From Gallionellaceae bacterium (GTDB lineage: Bacteria; Pseudomonadota; Gammaproteobacteria; Burkholderiales; Gallionellaceae), in assembly GCA_030834965.1 (NCBI GenBank), contig JAUQWW010000014.1, positions 26,636 through 90,635 of the forward strand: DNA of 64,000 nt, read 5' to 3'. Both the position numbers and the translations under genes were made by a program. The notes under the pieces were generated by a model, which saw only the letters and a list, made by a program, of their open reading frames with translations, did not search any database and was not told where the DNA came from. This document shows, piece after piece, positions 7,581-15,825 of this stretch (positions are counted from its first letter, which is position 1; each line of letters opens with the position of its first letter).

Positions 7581-9002
7581 TTACCATGCACCTTCCAGCA
7601 TCAGCAGGAGCAAGTTCTTTTGTGCGCCGGGCGTATTGCGCGAAGACCCGCTGTACGAGCTGTAGTTCAAATGGAAACCAATGTTCTGATACAGGTCGTA
7701 CACGGCAGTAACGGTCCATGCATCGTCACCATTGACGCCAGCTGCGGTACCATTCTCTGCCTTGCGGCGAGACGCGCCGATACTCAGGGCATGCGGAATC
7801 ACCGAGTAGTCAACACCGATGGTAGTTGCCTTGCGGTCTGGGTTGCCGACCACCCCAGAGGCATTGTACGCATTACCGACGACGGTGTTAGGAGCTTTAG
7901 CATGCTGTGCGTATATAGCTATTTCCTTGCCGGCCAGCTGGCCCTGCGCCTGGAAGTCATAGAACGTTTGATTCGTATCAACCTGCTGGCCAGCACCCAC
8001 ATTGGAGAACGATGACCCGCTCATCTTGCCTCCGCCTAGCATCAGCGCCCAGTTAGCTACGGTAGGCGTGAAAGCGATACGGGCATAGTCGTTGTTGAAT
8101 TTTGTGGATGATATGGCTTGGCCATTGCCGCCCGGCATGAATGAAGGCGACCACTTGGTCAGGTTGATGAAGCCCATCTCGTTTTGCGCAACGAAAGCGA
8201 TACCGGTTGCCGCGCCAGCGTCAGCACCCTGGTCGGCATTGTACTGAACAGCCGAAGTGTCACGCCGCAGTTCCGCCCAGCGATTAGCACGCATGACGCC
8301 GCCGCTGGACAACTCATACCCATATTGCACGCCCAGCGCATCGGTAGTAAAGGGAATCACGCTCACCCTACCATCGGTGCCAACACCGTAACTGAAAGGC
8401 AGCTTGATACCTGCCAGGAATCCTCCACTTCCGCCAGCATTATTGGCTACGTTGGGTGGCGCCAGACACTGAGCGGTACCACCTGCACCGATAGTTACGC
8501 TACCGGCTGCTATCTCTGCTGCCGTACAAGCAACGCCCATCGCACCGGCCGCCCCTTGCGTTGATGCGACACCGCCAGTATGGTTAACCAGATTGCCTTC
8601 GAATATAAAGCCTACGTTTTCTGCCACACGCCCACCAAAGAACAGGCTGGTTTCGTCACCGAAATCCCATCGACCGTTGCCCAAGCTTGTAGGAGCAGTC
8701 GTGCCGCCGCCAACTGCACCGGCGGTGTTGTCCTTTTGGTGGCGAACCTTGATGAAAAGCGCTCCATTCAAGGTATCAGGAAGGGACAAGCCCTCACCCT
8801 CAACCTTGGCCTGTGCGCCCATCAATGTATATCCGGATGCCTTGAAAGCGCGGCCGAAACTGTTCAGCACGGGAAAGTGTTGTGCGTGGCAGGCATTACA
8901 TGCCATACCGACCTGACGCGCAAAAGCGGGAAGTGCTGACGCTTGTGGGATAAACCCTACTGCTGCCAGCAAACCTGCCAAATAAAGTGCTATTTTTTTC
9001 AT
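7581..9002 (-). CDS. Cyc2-like fused monohaem cytochrome-porin (outer membrane)
   Basis: This 473-residue exported protein has a signal peptide ending ASA|LP (residue 23). A short cytochrome segment follows: FARQVGMACNACH with haem-binding C35-x-x-C38-H39, then FPVLNSFGRAFKASGYT. The remaining 400 residues alternate polar and hydrophobic residues as in an outer-membrane barrel and end in an aromatic residue (EGAW). This single CxxCH followed by FGR.FK..GYT and a porin-like barrel is the plan of Cyc2, the outer-membrane iron oxidase of Fe(II)-oxidising bacteria. The spacing after the haem histidine is one residue longer than I recall for canonical Cyc2, so it may be a related electron-transfer porin. 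An FNR-type promoter lies upstream and a terminator downstream, so it is monocistronic. Confidence 0.75.
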   Translation of the reverse strand: MKKIALYLAGLLAAVGFIPQASALPAFARQVGMACNACHAQHFPVLNSFGRAFKASGYTLMGAQAKVEGEGLSLPDTLNGALFIKVRHQKDNTAGAVGGGTTAPTSLGNGRWDFGDETSLFFGGRVAENVGFIFEGNLVNHTGGVASTQGAAGAMGVACTAAEIAAGSVTIGAGGTAQCLAPPNVANNAGGSGGFLAGIKLPFSYGVGTDGRVSVIPFTTDALGVQYGYELSSGGVMRANRWAELRRDTSAVQYNADQGADAGAATGIAFVAQNEMGFINLTKWSPSFMPGGNGQAISSTKFNNDYARIAFTPTVANWALMLGGGKMSGSSFSNVGAGQQVDTNQTFYDFQAQGQLAGKEIAIYAQHAKAPNTVVGNAYNASGVVGNPDRKATTIGVDYSVIPHALSIGASRRKAENGTAAGVNGDDAWTVTAVYDLYQNIGFHLNYSSYSGSSRNTPGAQKNLLLLMLEGAW

Positions 9003-9158
9003 ATATAAAATCTCCTTATCCCCTGTTCAGATTTTGCGGCCCCATCATAACAGCGACGTGCGAACCAACTTGCACGGATGGGTATTACCCGGCGAAACCA
9101 TATCACTTCTTGTGCGCATGCGCTAAGGATTTTGCCTATTTTTCAGGCCTGCCAAGGA

Positions 9159-9199
9159 GTTTTACCTGCGGAAATTGAGATTTTTTTGATCTACATCAA
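9159..9199 (-). promoter_or_regulatory. FNR/Anr-type promoter of the cytochrome-porin gene
   Basis: TTGATCTACATCAA (9186-9199) is a perfect TTGAT-N4-ATCAA FNR box. On the minus strand a -10-like TAAAAC lies at 9164-9159, with its centre 31 bases from the box centre. That is the geometry of a class II site centred at -41.5. The predicted start is near 9151, about 150 bases before the ATG. Confidence 0.65.
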
Positions 9200-9261
9200 A
9201 AAGGCAATGAGAAATTTACAACGAAAAACCCAAATTTCGATTAGTGCGACAAATTCTCCAC

Positions 9262-9292
9262 ACAAAACAAAATGCGCCATCGGCGCATTTTG
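9262..9292 (-). terminator. Rho-independent terminator after the third psiF-like gene
   Basis: An 11-base-pair stem CAAAATGCGCC / GGCGCATTTTG (9268-9278 and 9282-9292) has a three-base loop. On the minus strand it ends in a T-rich tail (TTTTGTTTTG). Confidence 0.82.
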
Positions 9293-9354
9293 TTTGAAGA
9301 ATACCGGCACCGATTAAACGGCGCCGGCAGATCAAGCCGCGTCAATAATGGAGT

Positions 9355-9813
9355 CTATTGGCTGCCAGCAGGGCTCGTCTTTAACAGGGCAGTGACAAAG
9401 CCGGTGAATTTCTGCAGTGCCTTATCGAAATCCATCGAAGTAATATCGGAATCCGATGCCGCCCTATCGCGATTAAGCTGTGCGAATTGCGCTTGAGCCT
9501 CATTATCGTTTATGCAGGCCGTGAGATAGCTTTCTTTTTCGCTACCCTGCAATGCTTTGTTTTTCACGTTTTTATCGCAATACGCTTTCTTTTGCTGCAA
9601 TGCGACTGCCTTGACATTTTCCGGTGAACTGGCTTCGGCCAAACACGACTTCATAAAAACACTCTGTTCGGCCAGTGGCAATGCCACGGCTTTGGATTCG
9701 CACTGTCTGGGGTTCAGCGGCTGATTGCCAGCCATTTCTGTATGCCCGGCAAGCGCCTGGGTAGTCAACAGGGTGGATACACTGACAGCAATAGCAGTAA
9801 TAGTGCGTTTCAT
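9355..9813 (-). CDS. PsiF-like repeat secreted protein, paralogue 3
   Basis: This 152-residue secreted protein starts at ATG 9813, which has a GGGAG ribosome binding site. An in-frame ATG five codons earlier overlaps that site and is rejected. The signal peptide ends near ALA|GH. The mature protein has the same two segments as the relatives at 5.0 and 5.7 kb: MKSCLAEASSPENVKAVA and KKAYCDKNVKNKALQGSE with YLTACIN. It differs by an N-terminal insert after the signal peptide and a longer C-terminal tail. Function is unknown. It shares the TTAAG direct-repeat box and its exact flank with paralogue 1, so the two are probably co-regulated. Confidence 0.8.
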   Translation of the reverse strand: MKRTITAIAVSVSTLLTTQALAGHTEMAGNQPLNPRQCESKAVALPLAEQSVFMKSCLAEASSPENVKAVALQQKKAYCDKNVKNKALQGSEKESYLTACINDNEAQAQFAQLNRDRAASDSDITSMDFDKALQKFTGFVTALLKTSPAGSQ

Positions 9814-9929
9814 AATAAATTCTCCCATGAATTAGAGGTTACTAACTTACGACCAATACCATCAGATGCGACACCATTTACCCCTACCCGAAAAATCCTT
9901 GTCCCTTGAATGATTGCCTGGCATCAGCC

Positions 9930-9958
9930 TGCCAAATGATTCTTAATCGACGCTTAAA
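9930..9958 (-). promoter_or_regulatory. PmrA/QseB-like direct-repeat box upstream of psiF paralogue 3
   Basis: On the plus strand CTTAAT-N5-CTTAAA spans 9942-9958. On the gene strand it reads TTAAG and TTAAG spaced 11 bases apart. The flank TGCCAAATGATTCTTAA is identical to that at 5514-5530. The distance to the start codon (about 130 bases) is also similar. Confidence 0.55.
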
Positions 9959-10142
9959 TCTGTGACGATACAGCCGATTGTGCGTTACTCAATTTGCAGA
10001 CACTCCAAATATTGTTTTGTTTTCAACAGGGATATTGCCGCTTATCCCTTGCTTCATCTTTGAGCCTCGGCTCCCAAACACAGTGTTTGCGATGAAGTGG
10101 CTGCATATTGGAATTTAGTCCCGCAAAGGTCAAAGCCTATGG

Positions 10143-10227
10143 GGACGAATGGTTAAGCTCCCGGATGACTGGCAAATTTTCGGGATGCTCGGCGGGATGA
10201 ACGGTTGAGTTTTTCGGATGAACGGTA
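10143..10227. repeat. Short degenerate GGATGAACGG tandem repeat in an intergenic region
   Basis: Five copies of a GGAtGAacGGtt-like unit begin at 10143, 10163, 10183, 10195 and 10216. They lie in the 478-base gap between the psiF-like gene and the antiporter gene. No gene is visible in that gap. Besides this repeat I see only the regulatory box at 9942-9958. Confidence 0.5.
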
Positions 10228-10291
10228 ATCTGGCAGTCTCGAAGAAAAAAATACCGAACAGGCTGACTTTGAAAAGGAAGTGTTTCTTAAT

Positions 10292-12265
10292 TCACAACCC
10301 CTCGCGCAAGCGCTTTTCCGCTTCGCTCAAGTGCACCGGCTGACCAAGCAGCACCAGCACATCGCCGGCCTGCATCACCATATTCCCTGCAGGCTGGCTG
10401 CCGCGCACGTTGTGGCGGCGCACCGCATTGACTTCGACCTGCAGTTCGGCCAGGTTGATCTCATCCAGCGTCTTGCCCACCGCTTCATCCGCTTCTCCGA
10501 GCAGCACGCTGCGAAAGCGCGGCTGCAAATTTTCAGTGACTTCGGCTGATGCATCGGCAGCGGTACGGAAAAAACCGCTGAACATGCTGTAGCGGCGCGC
10601 ACGGTTTTCCTGGATGCGGAGGATGACGCGGTTAAGCGGCACGCCGGCCATCAGCAGTGCCTGCGAGGCGAGCATCACGCTGCCTTCCAGCACTTCCGCC
10701 ACCACCTCGGCCGCACCGGCCTGTTTGAGCGCCTCGATGTGCGTATCGTCGGCCGTACGCACCACCACAGGCAGGTCGGGGCGCAGCTCGTTTACAATTT
10801 GCAGAATCTTGAGCGCGGAGTGTTTGTCGTTGTAAGTGACTACCAGGGTTTTGGCGCGCAACAGTCCGGCCGCCAGCAGCACTTCACGCTTGGCGGCATC
10901 GCCATACACCACGCTTTCTCCGGCTGCGGCAGCCTCGCGCACCCGGCGTGAATCGAGATCGAGCGCGATGAAGCGAATGTGCTCGAGTTTCATGAAGCGT
11001 GCCAGCGCCTGCCCGCTGCGCCCATAACCGCAGATGATGATGTGCGCATCGGTGGCCATGCTTTGCACCGCAATCTGGTGCAACTGCATGGCACGGTTCA
11101 TCCATTCGGCGGGAGAAATGCGCCGCACAATGGCTTCGGCATGCTGAATCAGGAATGGTGCGATGAGCATGGAAAGCAGCATGGCCGCCAGTACATTCTG
11201 CATGACTTCCGCAGGCAGCAAATGCACGTCGCCGGTCAGGGTCAGCAGCACAAAGCCGAACTCCCCGCCTTGCGCCAGACCAAGGCCGCTGCGAATCGCC
11301 GTACCCCAATCCGCATCGAACCAGCGTGCCAGAAGTGCAACCACCACCGCCTTGAACAGCAACAGGATGAGCAACACCAGCAAGATCCAGCCGAAACCTG
11401 CAATCACGTTGCTTATATCGAGCATCATGCCGATGGTCACAAAGAACAGGCCCAGCAGTACATCGCGGAACGGTTTGATGTCTTCTTCCACCTGATAGCG
11501 GTATTCGGTTTCGGAAATCAGCATGCCGGCAACAAATGCGCCCAATGCTAAAGACAGCCCGGCCAGCTCGGTAAAATAAGCCAGCCCCAAGGTAAACAGC
11601 AATACGTTGAGCATGAACAGCTCGGAAGATTTTTGTCTTGCCACCAAGTGGAACCACGGGCGCAGCAGGCGCTGCCCAAAGATCAGCAGGGCGGCCAATA
11701 CCACGGCCGCCTTCAGCACAGCAAAGCCGAGGGTGATATGAATGGCCTGCCCGGTGCTGGTCAGCGCCGGTATGATGATGATGAGCGGCACTACCGCCAG
11801 ATCCTGGAACAGCAGCACACCCATGATCTTCTGGCCATGCGGTGTATTCAGCTCGGCGCGCTCGGCCAGCATCTTGCTGACGATCGCGGTTGAGGACATT
11901 GCCAGCACCCCGCCCAGCGCCAAACCCGCGCGCCAATCGAGCCCGAAAAACAGCGAGCCGGCGATGACCAGCAGCATGGTGAACACGACCTGCGCGGTGC
12001 CCAGCCCGAATACCACGCGCTGCATGGCACGCAGCCGTGCGAGACTGAATTCCAGCCCGATGCTGAACATCAGGAATACCACGCCGAACTCACCCAAGTG
12101 ACGTGTTTCCGGTGCATCGGGTATCCAGCCGAGTGCATGCGGCCCGATCAAAATGCCGACCATGAGATAGCCCAGCATCGCCGGCAGGCGCAGAATGCGG
12201 CACAGCACGACCACGCCCACCGCGACGGCAAGCAGGATCAACAGGAGTTGTAGCGAATTGGACAT
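10292..12265 (-). CDS. Monovalent cation:proton antiporter of the CPA2 family, KefB/YbaL type
   Basis: This 657-residue inner-membrane protein has three parts. The N-terminal 380 residues hold about twelve membrane helices of the Na+/H+ exchanger type, with GYLMVGILIGPHALGWIPD at the start. From about residue 400 there is an RCK/TrkA-N nucleotide-binding domain (HIIICGYGRSGQALARFM). From about 570 there is a TrkA-C domain. This is the architecture of KefB/KefC and YbaL, which exchange K+ or other cations for protons under control of bound nucleotide or glutathione adducts. Ligand and ion cannot be fixed from sequence alone. The gene stands alone and diverges from kdsD. Confidence 0.9.
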   Translation of the reverse strand: MSNSLQLLLILLAVAVGVVVLCRILRLPAMLGYLMVGILIGPHALGWIPDAPETRHLGEFGVVFLMFSIGLEFSLARLRAMQRVVFGLGTAQVVFTMLLVIAGSLFFGLDWRAGLALGGVLAMSSTAIVSKMLAERAELNTPHGQKIMGVLLFQDLAVVPLIIIIPALTSTGQAIHITLGFAVLKAAVVLAALLIFGQRLLRPWFHLVARQKSSELFMLNVLLFTLGLAYFTELAGLSLALGAFVAGMLISETEYRYQVEEDIKPFRDVLLGLFFVTIGMMLDISNVIAGFGWILLVLLILLLFKAVVVALLARWFDADWGTAIRSGLGLAQGGEFGFVLLTLTGDVHLLPAEVMQNVLAAMLLSMLIAPFLIQHAEAIVRRISPAEWMNRAMQLHQIAVQSMATDAHIIICGYGRSGQALARFMKLEHIRFIALDLDSRRVREAAAAGESVVYGDAAKREVLLAAGLLRAKTLVVTYNDKHSALKILQIVNELRPDLPVVVRTADDTHIEALKQAGAAEVVAEVLEGSVMLASQALLMAGVPLNRVILRIQENRARRYSMFSGFFRTAADASAEVTENLQPRFRSVLLGEADEAVGKTLDEINLAELQVEVNAVRRHNVRGSQPAGNMVMQAGDVLVLLGQPVHLSEAEKRLREGL

Positions 12266-12364
12266 GCGCGCGCTTCAGGTCTGGAATGAATTCAATATGA
12301 ATGGATAATGCCTCAAGTAGCGTATCGTTTCAAAAATTTCACCGCACATGCGCGTTAAGCGCAC

Positions 12365-12373
12365 TGCTATAAT
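12365..12373 (+). promoter_or_regulatory. Extended -10 promoter directly in front of kdsD
   Basis: TGCTATAAT is a perfect extended -10 element (TGnTATAAT). No good -35 hexamer is found 17 bases upstream. The expected transcription start (12380-12381) falls on the A of the kdsD ATG, so the message may be leaderless. Confidence 0.6.
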
Positions 12374-12380
12374 TCCCGCC

Positions 12381-13367
12381 ATGAATAAAGCTTTCTCCGC
12401 CGCCCCGCGCGCACTTGACCTGGCGCGCGAGGTACTAAGCATCGAAGCCGAAGCTGTCCGTGCGCTGATACCGCGCATCGACGAGACCTTCCTGCGCGCG
12501 CTCAATATCATCCTGTCCTGCGAGGGGCGCGTGATCGTGAGCGGCATGGGCAAGTCCGGCCACATTGCGCGCAAAATCGCCGCTACCATGGCCAGCACCG
12601 GTACGCCGGCGTATTTCGTGCATCCCGCAGAAGCCAGCCATGGCGACCTGGGCATGATCACGTCCAAGGATGTGTTTATCGCGCTGTCGTATTCCGGGGA
12701 AAGCCAGGAGCTGCTCACCATCGTGCCCGTCATCAAACGCCAGGGGGCGAAACTCATCAGCATCACCGGCAACGCACAATCCAGCCTGGCACAGTCCTCT
12801 GACGCACACCTCAATGGCGCGGTAGCGAAGGAAGCCTGCCCGATGGGTCTTGCGCCCACTGCCAGCACGACGGCAGCGCTGGCGCTGGGCGATGCGCTGG
12901 CGGTTGCGCTCCTTGACGCCAAGGGGTTTGGCGAGGAAGACTTTGCGCGCTCTCATCCCGGCGGCAACCTGGGTCGCCGCCTGCTCACCCATGTGCGCGA
13001 CATCATGCATACCGGTGATGGCATTCCCTCAGTCCGTCTCGATGCTTCGCTTTCCGATGCCGTGCTGGAAATCACGCGCAAGCGGCTGGGCATGACCGCC
13101 ATCGTGGACGATGTGCAGCGCGTGCTGGGCATCTATACGGACGGCGACTTGCGCCGCACGCTGGAGAAGCACCTAAATTTTGCCACGACGCGTGTCAGCG
13201 ACGTGATGTCGCGCAACCCGCGCAGCATCGCGCCGGACGCGCTGGCAGCCGAGGCAGTGCAACTGATGGAGCAGCACAACATCAACCAGATGCTGGTCGT
13301 GGATGCCGACAACAAACTGGTTGGGGCACTCAACATGCATGATCTGCTGCGTGCAAAGGTAATCTGA
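12381..13367 (+). CDS. kdsD: Arabinose-5-phosphate isomerase (KdsD)
   Basis: KdsD converts ribulose-5-phosphate to arabinose-5-phosphate, the first step of KDO synthesis for lipopolysaccharide. The 328-residue protein has an N-terminal SIS domain with SGMGKSGH and SYSGES, followed by two CBS domains (from about residue 205) containing GIYTDGDLRR. ATG 12381 is chosen because the homologues begin at the equivalent point and a TATAAT lies inside the upstream extension that starts at 12348. No ribosome binding site is visible, which fits a leaderless message. It heads the block kdsD-kdsC-lptC-lptA-lptB-rpoN, whose genes overlap or nearly touch. Confidence 0.95.
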   Translation: MNKAFSAAPRALDLAREVLSIEAEAVRALIPRIDETFLRALNIILSCEGRVIVSGMGKSGHIARKIAATMASTGTPAYFVHPAEASHGDLGMITSKDVFIALSYSGESQELLTIVPVIKRQGAKLISITGNAQSSLAQSSDAHLNGAVAKEACPMGLAPTASTTAALALGDALAVALLDAKGFGEEDFARSHPGGNLGRRLLTHVRDIMHTGDGIPSVRLDASLSDAVLEITRKRLGMTAIVDDVQRVLGIYTDGDLRRTLEKHLNFATTRVSDVMSRNPRSIAPDALAAEAVQLMEQHNINQMLVVDADNKLVGALNMHDLLRAKVI

Positions 13368-13885
13368 TGCTGACTCAACGAGCCCAGGCCATTCACCTCA
13401 TCGCCTTCGACGTGGATGGCGTTCTGACCGATGGAGGCCTGTATCTCTCCGACTCGGGCGAGGAATTCAAGCGCTTCAATTCGCTGGACGGGCACGGCCT
13501 GAAAATGCTCAAGGCATCCGGCGTGGAACTCGCCATCATCACCGGTCGCATCTCGCGCTGTGTCGAACTGCGCGCGCAAAACCTGGGCATCACGCATCTA
13601 CACCAGGGTGTGAGCGACAAGCTGGGCGTCATGCAGGCACTGCTTGCCCAGCTCCGCCTGCCTGCTTCCGCCGCCGCCTTCATGGGCGACGATGTAGTGG
13701 ATCTGCCGGTGATGCGTTATGCAGGGCTGGCATTGAGCGTTCCGGATGCGCCCCAGGTGGTGCGCGACCGTGCCCATTACGTCACCCGCCGCGGCGGCGG
13801 ATGCGGCGCAGTGCGGGAAGCGTGCGAGCTGCTGATGTCGGCGCAGGGCACGCTTGATTCACAATTGGCGCCCTATTTGACATGA
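13367..13885 (+). CDS. kdsC: KDO 8-phosphate phosphatase (KdsC)
   Basis: KdsC removes the phosphate from KDO 8-phosphate (HAD superfamily, cytoplasm). The 172-residue protein has the HAD motif DVDGVLTDG near residue 15, TGR near 57-60, and GDDVVDLPVM near 106. These are typical of the small, cap-less tetrameric KdsC. The start overlaps the kdsD stop (TGATG) and the stop overlaps the lptC start (ATGA), so translation is coupled through the cluster. Confidence 0.95.
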   Translation: MLTQRAQAIHLIAFDVDGVLTDGGLYLSDSGEEFKRFNSLDGHGLKMLKASGVELAIITGRISRCVELRAQNLGITHLHQGVSDKLGVMQALLAQLRLPASAAAFMGDDVVDLPVMRYAGLALSVPDAPQVVRDRAHYVTRRGGGCGAVREACELLMSAQGTLDSQLAPYLT

Positions 13886-14466
13886 CGGGCCGTCTGCAAC
13901 AGCTGCGCGAGTGGTACCCGGTATTGCCCCTGCTGTTTCTGCTGGCGGCGACCTATTGGCTGAATCAACAGGTGCAGCCGCTCACCCCCAAATCCTCCGG
14001 CGCCAGACCCCAAGACCCTGATTTTGTCATCAGCGAGATTGCTGCTATCACTTACAATGAGCGTGGCATGCCGCGCTTCGTGCTGGCCGCAGACAAGGTA
14101 TCCCATTATCCCGTCAATGACAGCACCATTCTGGATGAGCCGCGGCTGACCAGCCTGTATGCAGACCGTCCCCCGGTTTATACTTCCGCCAGGGAGGGGG
14201 AAGTATCGAGCAATGGAGACGAAATATTTCTGCGCGGCGACGTGAAGCTTGTGCGCTTCTCCGGTGCGGCGCAAAGCGAGATGTCGTTCAGCACCAATTA
14301 CCTGCACGTCATTCCCGACCGCGATGTGGCGGACACGAATTCTCCTGTCACCATCATGGACACACACAACATTGTGCATGCGGTGGGGATGCAACTCGAC
14401 AACAATTCCCGCGTGATAAAACTACTGTCGCAAGTCAGAAGCCAACATGAAACCGCAAAAAAATAG
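13882..14466 (+). CDS. lptC: LPS export protein LptC
   Basis: LptC is the bitopic inner-membrane protein that passes lipopolysaccharide from the LptB2FG ATPase to periplasmic LptA. The 194-residue protein has one N-terminal membrane segment (VLPLLFLLAATYWL) and a periplasmic beta-jellyroll part with DFVISEIAAITYNERGMPRF and a long repetitive strand pattern. Its length matches the family. Its position between kdsC and lptA is the conserved proteobacterial order. The 3' end overlaps lptA by 20 bases. Confidence 0.93.
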   Translation: MTGRLQQLREWYPVLPLLFLLAATYWLNQQVQPLTPKSSGARPQDPDFVISEIAAITYNERGMPRFVLAADKVSHYPVNDSTILDEPRLTSLYADRPPVYTSAREGEVSSNGDEIFLRGDVKLVRFSGAAQSEMSFSTNYLHVIPDRDVADTNSPVTIMDTHNIVHAVGMQLDNNSRVIKLLSQVRSQHETAKK

Positions 14467-15055
14467 ATTTGTTGCACACTTGCGGAACACCGCCGCCGTG
14501 CTCTGCCTGGCACTGGTCTGCCACGCCCCGGCCAGCTACGCAGAGCAGGCCGACCGCAACAAGCCGGTACATCTGGAAGCAGACCAGCTCAGCATTGATG
14601 ACGCCAGGCAAATCAGTACCTTCGAGGGCAATGTGCAACTCAGCCAGGGCACGATGATGATCCGGGGCGACAAGGTCATCGTTACACAGGACAAAGACGG
14701 CGTCAGGCACGGCACGGCAATCGGGCAGCCCGCGAGTTTCCGCCAGAAACGCGAAGGCTCGGACGACTATATTGAAGGCATCGCCGAACGCATCGAATAC
14801 GACGCCCAGAACGAGACCGTGGATCTCTTCGGCGCGGCGCGCATGAAGCGCAACCAGGATGAAGTGCGCGGCGACCATATCAGCTACAGCGCGAAGACGG
14901 AGATCTTCCAGGCGAGCAGCGCGCAAGGCAAGCGCGAAGGCACATCGAGCAAGGACCGTGTGCGTGTCGTCATCCAGCCCAAGGAAGTGAACGCTACGGA
15001 CAAGCCTGCGACAAGCCCATTGCCGCTCAGGCCGGAAGACACACTTGCGCCCTGA
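14447..15055 (+). CDS. lptA: Periplasmic LPS transport protein LptA
   Basis: LptA forms the periplasmic bridge that carries lipopolysaccharide from LptC to LptD at the outer membrane. The 202-residue protein has a signal peptide ending SYA|EQ near residue 32. A beta-jellyroll domain follows with HLEADQLSIDD, FEGNVQLSQGTM and DNKVIV-like strands (GDKVIVTQD). The tail is unstructured and proline-rich. It lies between lptC and lptB, as expected. Confidence 0.93.
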   Translation: MKPQKNRFVAHLRNTAAVLCLALVCHAPASYAEQADRNKPVHLEADQLSIDDARQISTFEGNVQLSQGTMMIRGDKVIVTQDKDGVRHGTAIGQPASFRQKREGSDDYIEGIAERIEYDAQNETVDLFGAARMKRNQDEVRGDHISYSAKTEIFQASSAQGKREGTSSKDRVRVVIQPKEVNATDKPATSPLPLRPEDTLAP

Positions 15056-15064
15056 GATGACCCC

Positions 15065-15787
15065 ATGAGCGAGCTGCGTGCCGTCACCCTGAACAAACGC
15101 TACCGTTCCCGCACCGTAGTGCATGACGTTTCGCTGTCGCTACAAAGCGGCGAAGTGGTCGGGTTGCTGGGCCCCAACGGCGCGGGAAAGACCACATGTT
15201 TCTACATGATTGTCGGGTTGGTGGCAGCAGATGGCGGCGATATCTTCATCGACGACCAGAATATCACCCACATGCCCATTCACCGCCGCGCCCAGCTGGG
15301 GCTGGGCTATCTGCCGCAGGAGGCTTCGATCTTTCGCCGCCTCACCGTGGCGCAAAACATCCTCGCTGTACTGGAACTGCAAAACTACCCGGAAGTAGAA
15401 ATCGAGGCACGCATGGAGGAATTGCTGCAAGACCTGCATATCACCCATATCCGCGACAATCCGGCCATCAGCTTGTCCGGGGGCGAGCGGCGGCGCGTTG
15501 AAATCGCGCGTGCACTTGCCACCAATCCGCGCTTCATCCTGCTGGATGAACCCTTTGCCGGTGTGGATCCGATTGCCGTGCTGGACATCCAGAAAATCAT
15601 CCGTTTCCTCAAGGAACGCAACATCGGCGTGCTGATTACCGACCATAACGTGCGCGAAACCCTCGGCATCTGCGACCGTGCCTATATCATCAATGCCGGT
15701 TCGGTCATGGCGGAAGGCAAACCGGATGAAATCATCTATAATGAAGGCGTGAGAAAAGTTTATCTCGGCGAGCACTTCAAGCTATAG
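15065..15787 (+). CDS. lptB: LPS export ABC transporter ATP-binding protein LptB
   Basis: LptB is the cytoplasmic ATPase that powers extraction of lipopolysaccharide from the inner membrane with LptF and LptG. The 240-residue protein shows Walker [10 protein letters not shown] at residues 36-44, the signature [15 protein letters not shown], Walker [14 protein letters not shown] and the switch histidine in ITDHNVRET. LptF and LptG are not in this window. A gap of 38 bases separates it from rpoN. Confidence 0.97.
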   Translation: MSELRAVTLNKRYRSRTVVHDVSLSLQSGEVVGLLGPNGAGKTTCFYMIVGLVAADGGDIFIDDQNITHMPIHRRAQLGLGYLPQEASIFRRLTVAQNILAVLELQNYPEVEIEARMEELLQDLHITHIRDNPAISLSGGERRRVEIARALATNPRFILLDEPFAGVDPIAVLDIQKIIRFLKERNIGVLITDHNVRETLGICDRAYIINAGSVMAEGKPDEIIYNEGVRKVYLGEHFKL

Positions 15788-15825
15788 GTATCACCTATGC
15801 GCCGCCACAGTACGCGAACCAAACA

